A DNA stretch of 6,102 nt, from positions 1 through 6,102 of the forward strand of contig CAJWZY010000145.1 of assembly GCA_913050545.1 (NCBI GenBank), written 5' to 3'. This DNA comes from an uncultured bacterium (GTDB lineage: Bacteria; Planctomycetota; UBA8108). Position numbers and translations under genes: made by a program. Shown piece after piece: positions 1 through 4,712 of the stretch (position 1 is the stretch's first letter; each line of letters begins with the position of its first letter). A model generated the notes under the pieces. That model had not been told where the DNA came from, searched no databases, and worked only from the letters and a program-made list of their open reading frames with translations.

Positions 1-156
1 TCTTCCGCCTCTGGCTCGGCTGCCTCTTCTTCAGCGGCTTCTTCTGCCTCTGGCTCGGCTGCCTCTTCTTCGGCGACTTCTTCAGCCTCTGACTCGGCGG
101 TCTCTCCTTCGGCGACTTCTTCCGTCTCCGGCTCGGCTGCTGTTTCTTCGGCTTCC
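1..156 (-). repeat. Four 39-bp tandem repeats encoding the 13-residue acidic repeat of the NusA tail
   Basis: Four consecutive 39-bp units begin at 1, 40, 79 and 118 and are clearly related; units 1 and 2 are nearly identical. On the minus strand they encode a 13-residue period of the type EEVAEEEAAEPEA, best seen at NusA residues 353-392. The period is a multiple of three, so gain or loss of a unit keeps the frame. The array reaches the window edge and may continue. A degenerate Glu/Ala stretch (157-200) lies on its promoter-proximal side. Confidence 0.85.
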
Positions 157-1178
157 GGGGCCTCTGCTTCTGCAGTCTCCTCGCTCTCTGCAAGAGAATC
201 GGGGAGGTCGTCCGGGTCTTCCTTTCTCATCTGCTCGAGTTCTTCGTCTGTGATCGGCTTGATCTCGAGTTCCCATTCAGTCAGCTTCGAGGCAAGGCGG
301 ACGTTCTGCCCACGCTTGCCGATTGCCAGGGATTGCTGGTCCGGTTTGACATAGATCTGGGCTTTCTGTTCATCGTAATCGAGGTCCATCGAAGAGATCT
401 CGGCCGGCTTGAGCGCCTGGATAATGAGGACCTCGATCGATTCGTTCCAGCGAACGATATCGATCTTCTCACCAAACAACTCATCGACGATGTTCTTGAT
501 TCTCGATCCGCGAACTCCAACACAGGCACCCACGCAATCCACGTTGGTGTCGTAGGTCGTTACCGCGACCTTGGTGCGGTAACCGGCCTCCCTGGCGATC
601 ACTTTAATCTCGATCACGTTGTCCTGGACCTCGGGGATCTCGAGTGCAAAGAGCTGGCTGACGAGTTCTTTGTCTGTCCTGGAAAGAGTGATCTTGACGC
701 GGCTGGTGCTCTTCTGAAGGTCTTTCACCAGCGCCTTGATTCGTTCGCCGACACGAAATCGTTCACCCGGGGCCTGTTCGCTTCGTGGCAGGAATCCTTC
801 GACTCTTCCGAGGCTGACGATCAGGTTGGGGCCTTCGTAGCGCTGAACCACACCGGAAACCAGCTGCCCTGTTTTATCTTCGTATTCTTCGAAGATCCGG
901 TCCCGTTCGGCTTCCCTGATCTTCTGAAAGAGGACCTGTTTGCCCGACATGGCTGCCAGGCGACCGAGATCTTCGGCATCGATTTGCTTGCCGTCTTCGG
1001 TGACTGTCGTTTCACCGGTTTCTCTGTCGATTATGACAGTGGCTGTTTCAGTTTCGCCGAGTTTTTTGCGCACGGCAGAAAGCAATGCAGCCTCGATGCC
1101 CTGGAAGACGACTTCTTTCTCGATTTCCTTCGAGCGATGGATCGTGTCTACAAGTCTGAGGATCTCTTCGGATTTCAT
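1..1178 (-). CDS. nusA: Transcription termination/antitermination factor NusA (3' end beyond window)
   Basis: NusA binds RNA polymerase and nascent RNA and modulates pausing, termination and antitermination. The 392 codons visible translate without a stop. Residues 1-100 match the NusA N-terminal polymerase-binding domain (start MKSEEILRLVDTI). Residues ~104-170 form an S1 domain (GQLVSGVVQRYEGPNLIVSL). KH1 carries VGACVGVRGSRIK (residues 216-228) followed by GEKIDIVRW, and KH2 carries SLAIGKRGQNVRLASK (283-298). From ~311 on the protein becomes an acidic Glu/Ala tail that is still running at the window edge, so the stop is not seen. The ATG at 1178-1176 fits family starts, but no strong Shine-Dalgarno precedes it (only a weak AGAGAA ~15 nt upstream). 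No rimP is found directly upstream, although rimP-nusA is the common order in many bacteria. Identification is very secure; the total length is unknown. Confidence 0.97.
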   Translation of the reverse strand, partial: MKSEEILRLVDTIHRSKEIEKEVVFQGIEAALLSAVRKKLGETETATVIIDRETGETTVTEDGKQIDAEDLGRLAAMSGKQVLFQKIREAERDRIFEEYEDKTGQLVSGVVQRYEGPNLIVSLGRVEGFLPRSEQAPGERFRVGERIKALVKDLQKSTSRVKITLSRTDKELVSQLFALEIPEVQDNVIEIKVIAREAGYRTKVAVTTYDTNVDCVGACVGVRGSRIKNIVDELFGEKIDIVRWNESIEVLIIQALKPAEISSMDLDYDEQKAQIYVKPDQQSLAIGKRGQNVRLASKLTEWELEIKPITDEELEQMRKEDPDDLPDSLAESEETAEAEAPEAEETAAEPETEEVAEGETAESEAEEVAEEEAAEPEAEEAAEEEAAEPEAE

Positions 1179-1603
1179 CGGATCAGGCCGTTCTCTGGTA
1201 AGTGTTCTTTATGCTGGGAAACCAGTCGGTTCACTGGCAGCTGTCTTCCAGGCAAAAAATCTGAATGTCAGTTGTTTGCGGCCCAAAGGACCGATTGTTC
1301 AATTTGTATCGGAAAAAGCAGGATGTTCTAAAAAGCAGACTCCCGAAGAGGGGAGTGAAAGACGGTCAGCATACCACCGCTTCACAGGAACGACCACATG
1401 CCACCCCATTAAATGAGGTGGATTCAGTACATCCTGAGAAATCAATTAAACCGCCACTGTTTTACTGGATACAGCGGAACACGCGGGTGCACCGCCTACC
1501 CGGGAAGCACAAAGCAGCTTTCCAGGAGAATAACTACAGCGAGATAAAAGACTTAGGAGTCGAAGCAGCAGTTCGGGCTATTTTAGTTTGCTGCAAAAGG
1601 CTG
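1179..1603 (-). other. 425-bp gene-free region between the DUF2064 gene and nusA, rich in hairpins
   Basis: I see no convincing protein gene here. Plus-strand open frames exist, but they run antisense into the DUF2064 gene and resemble no family. Read on the minus strand, several stems follow one another: GGGT/ACCC (1485-1501), a 7-bp stem CCGCTGT/ACAGTGG (1454-1477, one G-U pair, 10-nt loop), an 8-bp stem CCACCTCA/TGGGGTGG with a TTTAA loop (1401-1421), then a terminator-like stem (1330-1356). A possible extended -10 (TGGTATGCT, minus strand, about 1368-1376) lies between the last two stems. The region could be the 3' UTR of the DUF2064 gene, a nusA leader, or a small RNA gene. No tRNA, SRP RNA or 6S RNA motif was recognised. 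Confidence 0.5.
1330..1356 (-). terminator. Candidate intrinsic terminator upstream of nusA (reads leftward)
   Basis: On the minus strand a 6-bp perfect stem ACTCCC/GGGAGT (1356-1351 with 1344-1339, 6-nt loop CTCTTC) is followed by CTGC and then five T residues (1334-1330). The T run starts four bases after the stem, which weakens the call. It lies ~250 nt after the DUF2064 stop and ~150 nt before the nusA start. It could end the DUF2064 transcript or act as an attenuator in the nusA leader. Confidence 0.5.
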
Positions 1604-2389
1604 TCAAGCCTTTCTGCTCCTGGGGCTTTCTTCCGTGGGAGGCTGGTGGAGTTCCGATTTTGCGAGGTTATAAATTTGTGTTCCCGGTTCCCAGAACAGC
1701 CGCCGGAAGACACGCACGGGAAAGTCTTTACGCAGGCCTTTCCTGCATTTCAGCCAGGCAGCGAGGAGTTCGCCGCCCAGGCGAGGAAGGTCTTCTCCCT
1801 GGTCGATATCGCTCAGGGTGGGCAGGGTCCTGCTGGAGAGGTTCAGCTTTGAGGCGATATTCAAGGTGGCTTTAAGGACGCCCGGATGGCTCCAGTGCCT
1901 CAGCCTGAACAGCTCAGGGGCAGGGCGCCGTAGCCCGATAAGGTAATAACCTCCATCGGCAGCGGGACCGAGAACGAGATCGTTATTTCGCAGTGCAGTG
2001 AAGGCCTGTTTGACCAGGTTTCTTTCCAGCAGAGGGCAGTCACTGCCGATCAGGATCGCCGATTTCGCCCCATGCTGGAACATATGGGCAAATGCTGCCT
2101 GCATTCGCCTTCCGAGGGAGCCACTGCACTGAGGTTCGAAGAAGGGCTCAGGAGCGCCTTCCGGCAGTAGTTTGCGGCAGGCTTTGAGCTCTTCGGCCGG
2201 GGAATAGAATACTGTGGTCCTGCAACGATTGAGAGCCTGGGTCCATTGCAGGGTGTCGGCGGCCATATCGACGTAGAGATCCCGGGCGCCTGCAAGACCC
2301 ACGCTCCTCGCAAGGCGGGTTTTGACTTTTCCCGGTTTTGGCGCCTTTACGAAGACTCCCAGGTGGGTGGGGGAAGATCTTTCATTCAC
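1604..2389 (-). CDS. DUF2064 / TIGR04282-family glycosyltransferase-like protein
   Basis: This 261-residue protein has the signature of the DUF2064 family (rSAM/selenodomain-associated transferase 1), which has a nucleotide-sugar-transferase-like fold. The nucleotide-binding N-terminus is FVKAPKPGKVKTRLA (13-27). An acidic metal-site motif GSDCPLL follows at 115-121, then the hallmark GPAADGGYYLIGL (141-153), and finally DIDQGEDL (194-201). The substrate is unknown; some relatives sit in arsenosugar or selenium-related clusters, but no such genes are seen here. Residues ~207-261 form a basic C-terminal extension (RKGLRKDFPVRVFRRLF) beyond the usual core. The start is GTG at 2389-2387. The only other start options in the frame after the upstream TGA (2413-2411) are CTG codons. 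A GGAG lies 12 nt before the GTG, a loose spacing. No signal peptide or membrane segment is seen. Family call is firm; function is not. Confidence 0.88.
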   Translation of the reverse strand: MNERSSPTHLGVFVKAPKPGKVKTRLARSVGLAGARDLYVDMAADTLQWTQALNRCRTTVFYSPAEELKACRKLLPEGAPEPFFEPQCSGSLGRRMQAAFAHMFQHGAKSAILIGSDCPLLERNLVKQAFTALRNNDLVLGPAADGGYYLIGLRRPAPELFRLRHWSHPGVLKATLNIASKLNLSSRTLPTLSDIDQGEDLPRLGGELLAAWLKCRKGLRKDFPVRVFRRLFWEPGTQIYNLAKSELHQPPTEESPRSRKA

Positions 2390-2626
2390 CAGGGCTTTGT
2401 TCTCCAGCGCTCAGGAGGAGGCGATAAAGGTAGCGGGGTACAGATTGGGGTTAAAGGGCAGGTCGCTATTGATCCGAAATAAAGACAGAGAAGGCGGTAT
2501 TCTCTGCAGAAAACAAACGAGGCCACGACAAGTATAGGCTTAGTGAGAGATAAATTATCGGGACTTTCCTGTGCGACAGCCGTATTCAGGCGTTAGACCT
2601 ACTAAAGACGAAGAGTTTTCGGGTCA

Positions 2627-2655
2627 CTGAAGTTTATCGGCCATCGTGTTATAAT
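2627..2655 (+). promoter_or_regulatory. Extended -10 promoter for mcsA
   Basis: TGTTATAAT at 2647-2655 is a perfect extended -10 (TGn followed by consensus TATAAT). With a 17-nt spacer the -35 would be CTGAAG (2627-2632), only 3 of 6 consensus positions, which an extended -10 tolerates. Transcription would start near 2662, giving an mcsA leader of about 90 nt. This is a house-keeping-type promoter, and no alternative heat-shock sigma consensus was recognised. Confidence 0.65.
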
Positions 2656-2670
2656 CCCGCCGTGCGATGG
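2641..2670 (+). promoter_or_regulatory. Inverted repeat CCATCG-N18-CGATGG enclosing the mcsA -10 element
   Basis: CCATCG (2641-2646) and its exact complement CGATGG (2665-2670) flank the TATAAT box and end with a T6 run (2671-2676). Two further G-U pairs could extend the stem in RNA. If the promoter starts near 2662, the left arm is not transcribed, so a DNA operator is more likely than a terminator. As DNA it does not match CIRCE or the CtsR direct repeat. For transcripts arriving from upstream it would instead look like a weak intrinsic terminator. Confidence 0.4.
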
Positions 2671-2679
2671 TTTTTTCGT

Positions 2680-2740
2680 ATGTTCGACCGTATTTTCTGG
2701 GCGAACTGCGGTTCCAGGCGATGTTCCTTGCGCGAAGAAG
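2680..2740 (+). pseudogene. Decayed fragment resembling the clpC 5' end, within the mcsA leader
   Basis: Two blocks match the clpC start in the same order and at nearly the same distance. ATGTTCGACCGT at 2680-2691 is identical to 4713-4724, and ATGTTCCTTGCGCGAA at 2721-2736 matches 4749-4764 at 14 of 16 positions, 11 of them consecutive. The offsets differ by 5 nt, so the frame changes between blocks. The first block reads MFDR as in ClpC; the second, in another frame, reads AMFLARRSE beside the VMALARKEA of ClpC. I infer an old partial duplication of the clpC start, but a shared regulatory sequence remains possible. Confidence 0.45.
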
Positions 2741-2754
2741 TGAAGATTCCATGA
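2680..2754 (+). CDS. Possible 24-codon leader ORF overlapping the mcsA start by ATGA
   Basis: An open frame starts with ATG TTC GAC CGT at 2680 and ends with a TGA at 2752-2754 that shares ATGA with the mcsA initiation codon at 2751. Such an overlap is typical of translational coupling. The peptide begins MFDRIFWANCGSRRC and has no recognised function. Upstream there is only a weak GATGG as a ribosome site. Because the frame is built on the clpC-like fragment, it may be accidental. If it is translated, ribosomes reaching its stop would help start mcsA, which itself has a poor Shine-Dalgarno. Confidence 0.25.
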   Translation: MFDRIFWANCGSRRCSLREEVKIP

Positions 2755-3269
2755 TCTGTGAATCCTGCAAAGAAAATAATGCATCAGTGCACATGATCGA
2801 CGTGGTCAACAATTCCAAGATGGAATTGCACCTTTGCGAAGATTGTGCCAAGAGCAAGGGGGTCACGATCAAGAGCCATATGCAGAAGAGCAGTTCTGAT
2901 AAAGGCATTGCCGAAGGTTTGCCTGAGATCTTTCAGAGCCTCTCGGGGTCCCAGGGGACTGCCGGGATGGAAGCCTGCTCGCAGTGCGATACGACCTACC
3001 GGCAGTTCAGGTCTTCAGGAAAATTCGGCTGTCCGCATTGCTATACAGCATTCCGGGTCAAGCTGAGTGATCTGCTCGAGAAAATTCACGGTCGCGCCGA
3101 GCACAAGGGTAAGGTGCCCAATAGTGCGGGTGGAGAGGTCGCTCTTCAGAAGGAATTGCAGGATCTGATGTCGGATCTCGATCATGCCGTCAACGATGAA
3201 GCTTACGAGCGGGCGGCTGAGCTTCGTGACCGGATCCAGCGTTTGCAGGAAGGTCCTTCCGAGGTCTGA
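2751..3269 (+). CDS. mcsA: McsA, zinc-binding UVR-domain activator of the arginine kinase McsB
   Basis: McsA activates the protein-arginine kinase McsB and takes part in cytosolic protein quality control with ClpC. The 172-residue product has four Cys pairs in the family order: C3-x2-C6, C29-x2-C32, C76-x2-C79 and C94-x2-C97, consistent with two zinc sites. A GRAEHKGKVP segment (114-123) precedes a C-terminal UVR domain at ~132-167 (DHAVNDEAYERAAELRDRIQ). Size and layout are normal for the family. I chose ATG 2751 because McsA proteins begin directly with M-I/x-C-x-x-C. The in-frame ATGs at 2667 and 2721 would add sequence derived from the clpC-like leader. The ribosome site is weak (GAAG-type). 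mcsB follows after 85 bp in the same direction, so co-transcription is likely. Confidence 0.93.
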   Translation: MICESCKENNASVHMIDVVNNSKMELHLCEDCAKSKGVTIKSHMQKSSSDKGIAEGLPEIFQSLSGSQGTAGMEACSQCDTTYRQFRSSGKFGCPHCYTAFRVKLSDLLEKIHGRAEHKGKVPNSAGGEVALQKELQDLMSDLDHAVNDEAYERAAELRDRIQRLQEGPSEV

Positions 3270-3280
3270 GTCCGGGCGGT

Positions 3281-3309
3281 CATTCTTCCTGGATGGGAAG
3301 AAGTGTTTT
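3281..3309 (+). other. Hairpin between mcsA and mcsB
   Basis: TTCTTCC (3283-3289) pairs perfectly with GGAAGAA (3296-3302) across a 6-nt loop, extendable by CA/TG past one bulged G. Four T residues follow at 3306-3309. The T run is short, so it may be a weak terminator or a processing/stability element that sets the mcsA:mcsB ratio. The rest of the 85-bp gap holds nothing else I recognise. Confidence 0.4.
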
Positions 3310-3354
3310 AAAGAAGTGGAATCGAGTAGTTGAGCCAGGGTGGCAGCGGGAATA

Positions 3355-4410
3355 ATGAAACTCAGTGATCTTCAATCCAGCTCAGGAGAATGGCTGGGAG
3401 GTACAGGGCCCGAAGCTGATATTGTGATCAGCTCCCGAATACGGCTTGCCCGTAATCTCGGAGGCCAGCCCTTTCTCTCATCCGCTGATGAGCAGCAGTT
3501 CGGCCAGCTCGAGAGGCTGATTCGCGAAGGCATGGAGAATGCCGCCATGCCCGGGGGCATGAGTTATTTCGCCATGCAGACAATGCCTATGCTGGACCGG
3601 CAATTCCTGGTTGAGCGCCATCTGATCAGCCGGGAGCATGCCTACGGCAAGGGGCCTCGGGGAGTCGGGTTGGCAGTCGATGAGACGGTCAGTATCATGG
3701 TCAACGAGGAAGATCACCTCCGGATCCAGGGACTTTGCTCCGGGCTGCAACTGCGGGAGGCCTGGTCCCGTGTGGATGCTGTTGATACGGGATTGGATAA
3801 TTGTCTCAAATACGCATTTTCACCTGAGTTCGGCTACCTGACAGTTTGCCCGACAAACACAGGTACCGGCCTGAGGGCTTCCGTCATGCTGCATCTTCCA
3901 GCACTGGTGATGACCCGCCAGATTGATAAGGTTTTCCAGGCGGTTTCGAAGATCGGCCTGATTGTTCGTGGACTCTACGGAGAAGGAACCCAGGCCTCGG
4001 GAGATTTCTACCAGATCTCCAACCAGTCCACTTTGGGGAAATCTGAGATAGCCATTATCGAAAACATCGAGGTGGTGATACCCAAGATCATAGAATACGA
4101 GAAGACGGTCCGGAACAACCTGATGCATCAGAAGCATGAGGTGATGGAGGACAAGGTCTGGCGTGCCTACGCGATGTTGAAATATGCTCGCGTGATTACC
4201 AGCGAGGAGACCATGGACCTTCTTTCTGCGGTACGTATGGGCGTGAGCCTTGGAATTATCCAGGACATCAAGATGAGCACCATCAACGAGCTGTTTCTGT
4301 TCACGCAACCGGCGCATCTACAGAAACAGAAGGAAGCCCAGCTTGATGAATTCGAGCGGGATATGGTTCGAGCTTCCTATATACGTAAGAAACTTCAGCA
4401 GGGCGAATGA
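3355..4410 (+). CDS. mcsB: McsB protein-arginine kinase
   Basis: McsB belongs to the ATP:guanido phosphotransferase family and phosphorylates arginine residues in proteins, which marks them for ClpC-ClpP. The 351-residue product shows SSRIRLARN (26-34), the catalytic-loop motif NEEDHLRIQ (117-125), CPTNTGTGLRAS (165-176, with the conserved guanidino-kinase Cys165), the nucleotide-loop region GEGTQASGDFYQISNQ (209-224) and the C-terminal RDMVRA (335-340). The last matches the RDxxRA phosphoarginine-binding motif linked to allosteric control of McsB. Length agrees with the Firmicutes enzyme (~360). The ATG at 3355 gives MKLSDLQ, in register with other McsB starts. An in-frame GTG at 3340 would add five residues. 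Neither has a strong ribosome site; a GGGA lies shortly before the ATG. All key residues I can check are present, so the kinase is probably active. Confidence 0.96.
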   Translation: MKLSDLQSSSGEWLGGTGPEADIVISSRIRLARNLGGQPFLSSADEQQFGQLERLIREGMENAAMPGGMSYFAMQTMPMLDRQFLVERHLISREHAYGKGPRGVGLAVDETVSIMVNEEDHLRIQGLCSGLQLREAWSRVDAVDTGLDNCLKYAFSPEFGYLTVCPTNTGTGLRASVMLHLPALVMTRQIDKVFQAVSKIGLIVRGLYGEGTQASGDFYQISNQSTLGKSEIAIIENIEVVIPKIIEYEKTVRNNLMHQKHEVMEDKVWRAYAMLKYARVITSEETMDLLSAVRMGVSLGIIQDIKMSTINELFLFTQPAHLQKQKEAQLDEFERDMVRASYIRKKLQQGE

Positions 4411-4432
4411 GTGCCGATTGTGTAACTATCAC

Positions 4433-4463
4433 TTGAAATGAATTAAATCAGTCTCAAAATAAT
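4433..4463 (+). promoter_or_regulatory. Possible clpC promoter
   Basis: TTGAAA (4433-4438) resembles a -35 and AATAAT (4458-4463) a -10 (5 of 6), but the spacer is 19 nt, which is longer than optimal. The stretch is clearly AT-richer than its surroundings. If used, the clpC leader would be about 240 nt long. Confidence 0.3.
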
Positions 4464-4469
4464 CAGGTG

Positions 4470-4506
4470 CCTCGGCGGGTCGGCAGTAGCAGTCGATAGG
4501 TTTTTT
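4470..4506 (+). terminator. Weak terminator-like stem after mcsB
   Basis: CCTCGGC (4470-4476) can pair with 4492-4500 (GTCG, two bulged bases AT, then AGG), including one wobble pair, and is followed directly by six T residues (4501-4506). The bulge and long loop make it weak. Its position 60 nt after the mcsB stop fits a partial terminator for mcsA-mcsB. Confidence 0.3.
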
Positions 4507-4515
4507 GGGTGTTCT

Positions 4516-4546
4516 GCACCCGCAAGGTGGTCAGCACCCGCAAGGT
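4516..4546 (+). repeat. Two 13-nt direct repeats in the clpC leader
   Basis: GCACCCGCAAGGT occurs at 4516-4528 and again at 4534-4546, with a period of 18 bp. Each copy can form a tiny hairpin, CACC/GGTG or ACC/GGT, around a CGCAA loop. The first copy overlaps the right arm of the GGGTG/CACCC hairpin (4507-4521), so the folds compete. Confidence 0.7.
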
Positions 4547-4588
4547 AAACGGTACCGGCGGCTTGGTTGTCCCCGTGGGCACGGAAAC

Positions 4589-4645
4589 ACCGCCTGTAAG
4601 AAGTTTGCTTCGGACTCGTAAAGAAGTTCGGGAGGCGGTTTTTTT
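4589..4645 (+). terminator. Branched intrinsic terminator-like fold upstream of clpC
   Basis: ACCGCCT (4589-4595) pairs perfectly with AGGCGGT (4633-4639), whose last T begins a run of seven (4639-4645). Between the arms lie a GAAG/CTTC hairpin with a TTTG loop (4600-4611) and GGACT/AGTTC (one G-U pair), giving a three-way-junction shape. The left arm can alternatively pair with GGCGG at 4557-4561, which would free the right arm. It ends 67 nt before the clpC start. Confidence 0.6.
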
Positions 4646-4696
4646 AAGGAAACAATCTGCCGCTCAGCGCAGTTGAACGAAGTGTTGAGGCAGACG

Positions 4697-4703
4697 AGGA
4701 GGT
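4697..4703 (+). promoter_or_regulatory. Strong Shine-Dalgarno of clpC
   Basis: AGGAGGT lies 9 nt before the ATG at 4713 and is the best ribosome site of any gene in the window. It fixes the clpC start and contrasts with the weak sites of mcsA, mcsB and nusA, suggesting that ClpC is made in greater amounts than the adaptor and kinase. Confidence 0.8.
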
Positions 4704-4712
4704 AAAGGTCAA

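Larger units (their letters stand above)
2390..2750. other. Divergent intergenic region between the DUF2064 gene and mcsA
   Basis: This 361-bp region must drive transcription in both directions. Rightward, a strong extended -10 at 2647-2655 precedes mcsA. Leftward, the minus strand has TATACT at 2536-2531, but with no good -35 at normal spacing, so a DUF2064 promoter there is only possible. No ctsR or other regulator gene lies here. A minus-strand frame stays open from about 2590 to the TGA at 2413-2411, but it has no ATG and no family resemblance, so I do not call it a gene. The stretch 2680-2750 resembles the clpC start and is described separately. Confidence 0.6.
4411..4712 (+). other. 302-bp mcsB-clpC spacer / clpC leader with structured elements
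   Basis: No protein gene is visible. In order the spacer holds a possible promoter (4433-4463), an imperfect stem followed by T6 (4470-4506), a small hairpin GGGTG/CACCC (4507-4521), two 13-nt direct repeats (4516-4546), a GGCGG segment (4557-4561), a CCGT/ACGG hairpin (4572-4584), a strong terminator-like fold (4589-4645) and the clpC ribosome site. I saw no clear -10/-35 pair between 4646 and 4696. Therefore clpC is probably transcribed through the terminator-like fold, either from the spacer promoter or from mcsA. Confidence 0.55.

Noticed and set aside
333..1331. Long plus-strand open frame of 332 codons opposite nusA
   Set aside because: It is the mirror of the nusA reading frame; NusA S1 and KH motifs show the minus strand is the coding one.
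1485..1530. GGGAAGCACAAAGCAGC on the plus strand, loosely like the SRP RNA loop
   Set aside because: The invariant order of the SRP domain IV motif is not matched and there is no flanking stem.
1265..1852. 195-codon plus-strand open frame starting with ATG
   Set aside because: It runs antisense into the DUF2064 gene, whose family motifs are clear, and its product resembles nothing.
2555..2580. AGGAAAGTCC on the minus strand, as in the P4 region of RNase P RNA
   Set aside because: The other conserved RNase P segments are not found at the expected distances and no matching fold is visible, so the 10-nt match is taken as chance.
2411..2590. Minus-strand open frame of about 60 codons just upstream of the DUF2064 gene and in its frame
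   Set aside because: It has no ATG, ends in TGA before the GTG start, and resembles no known N-terminus, so it is neither a gene nor a clear extension broken by a stop.
2641..2676. Inverted repeat plus T6 as an ordinary intrinsic terminator
   Set aside because: No plus-strand gene lies upstream that would need it, and its loop contains a perfect extended -10; an operator or promoter-linked role fits better.
3820..4317. 165-codon minus-strand open frame inside mcsB
   Set aside because: It lies opposite conserved McsB motifs, has no recognisable family and no ribosome site.
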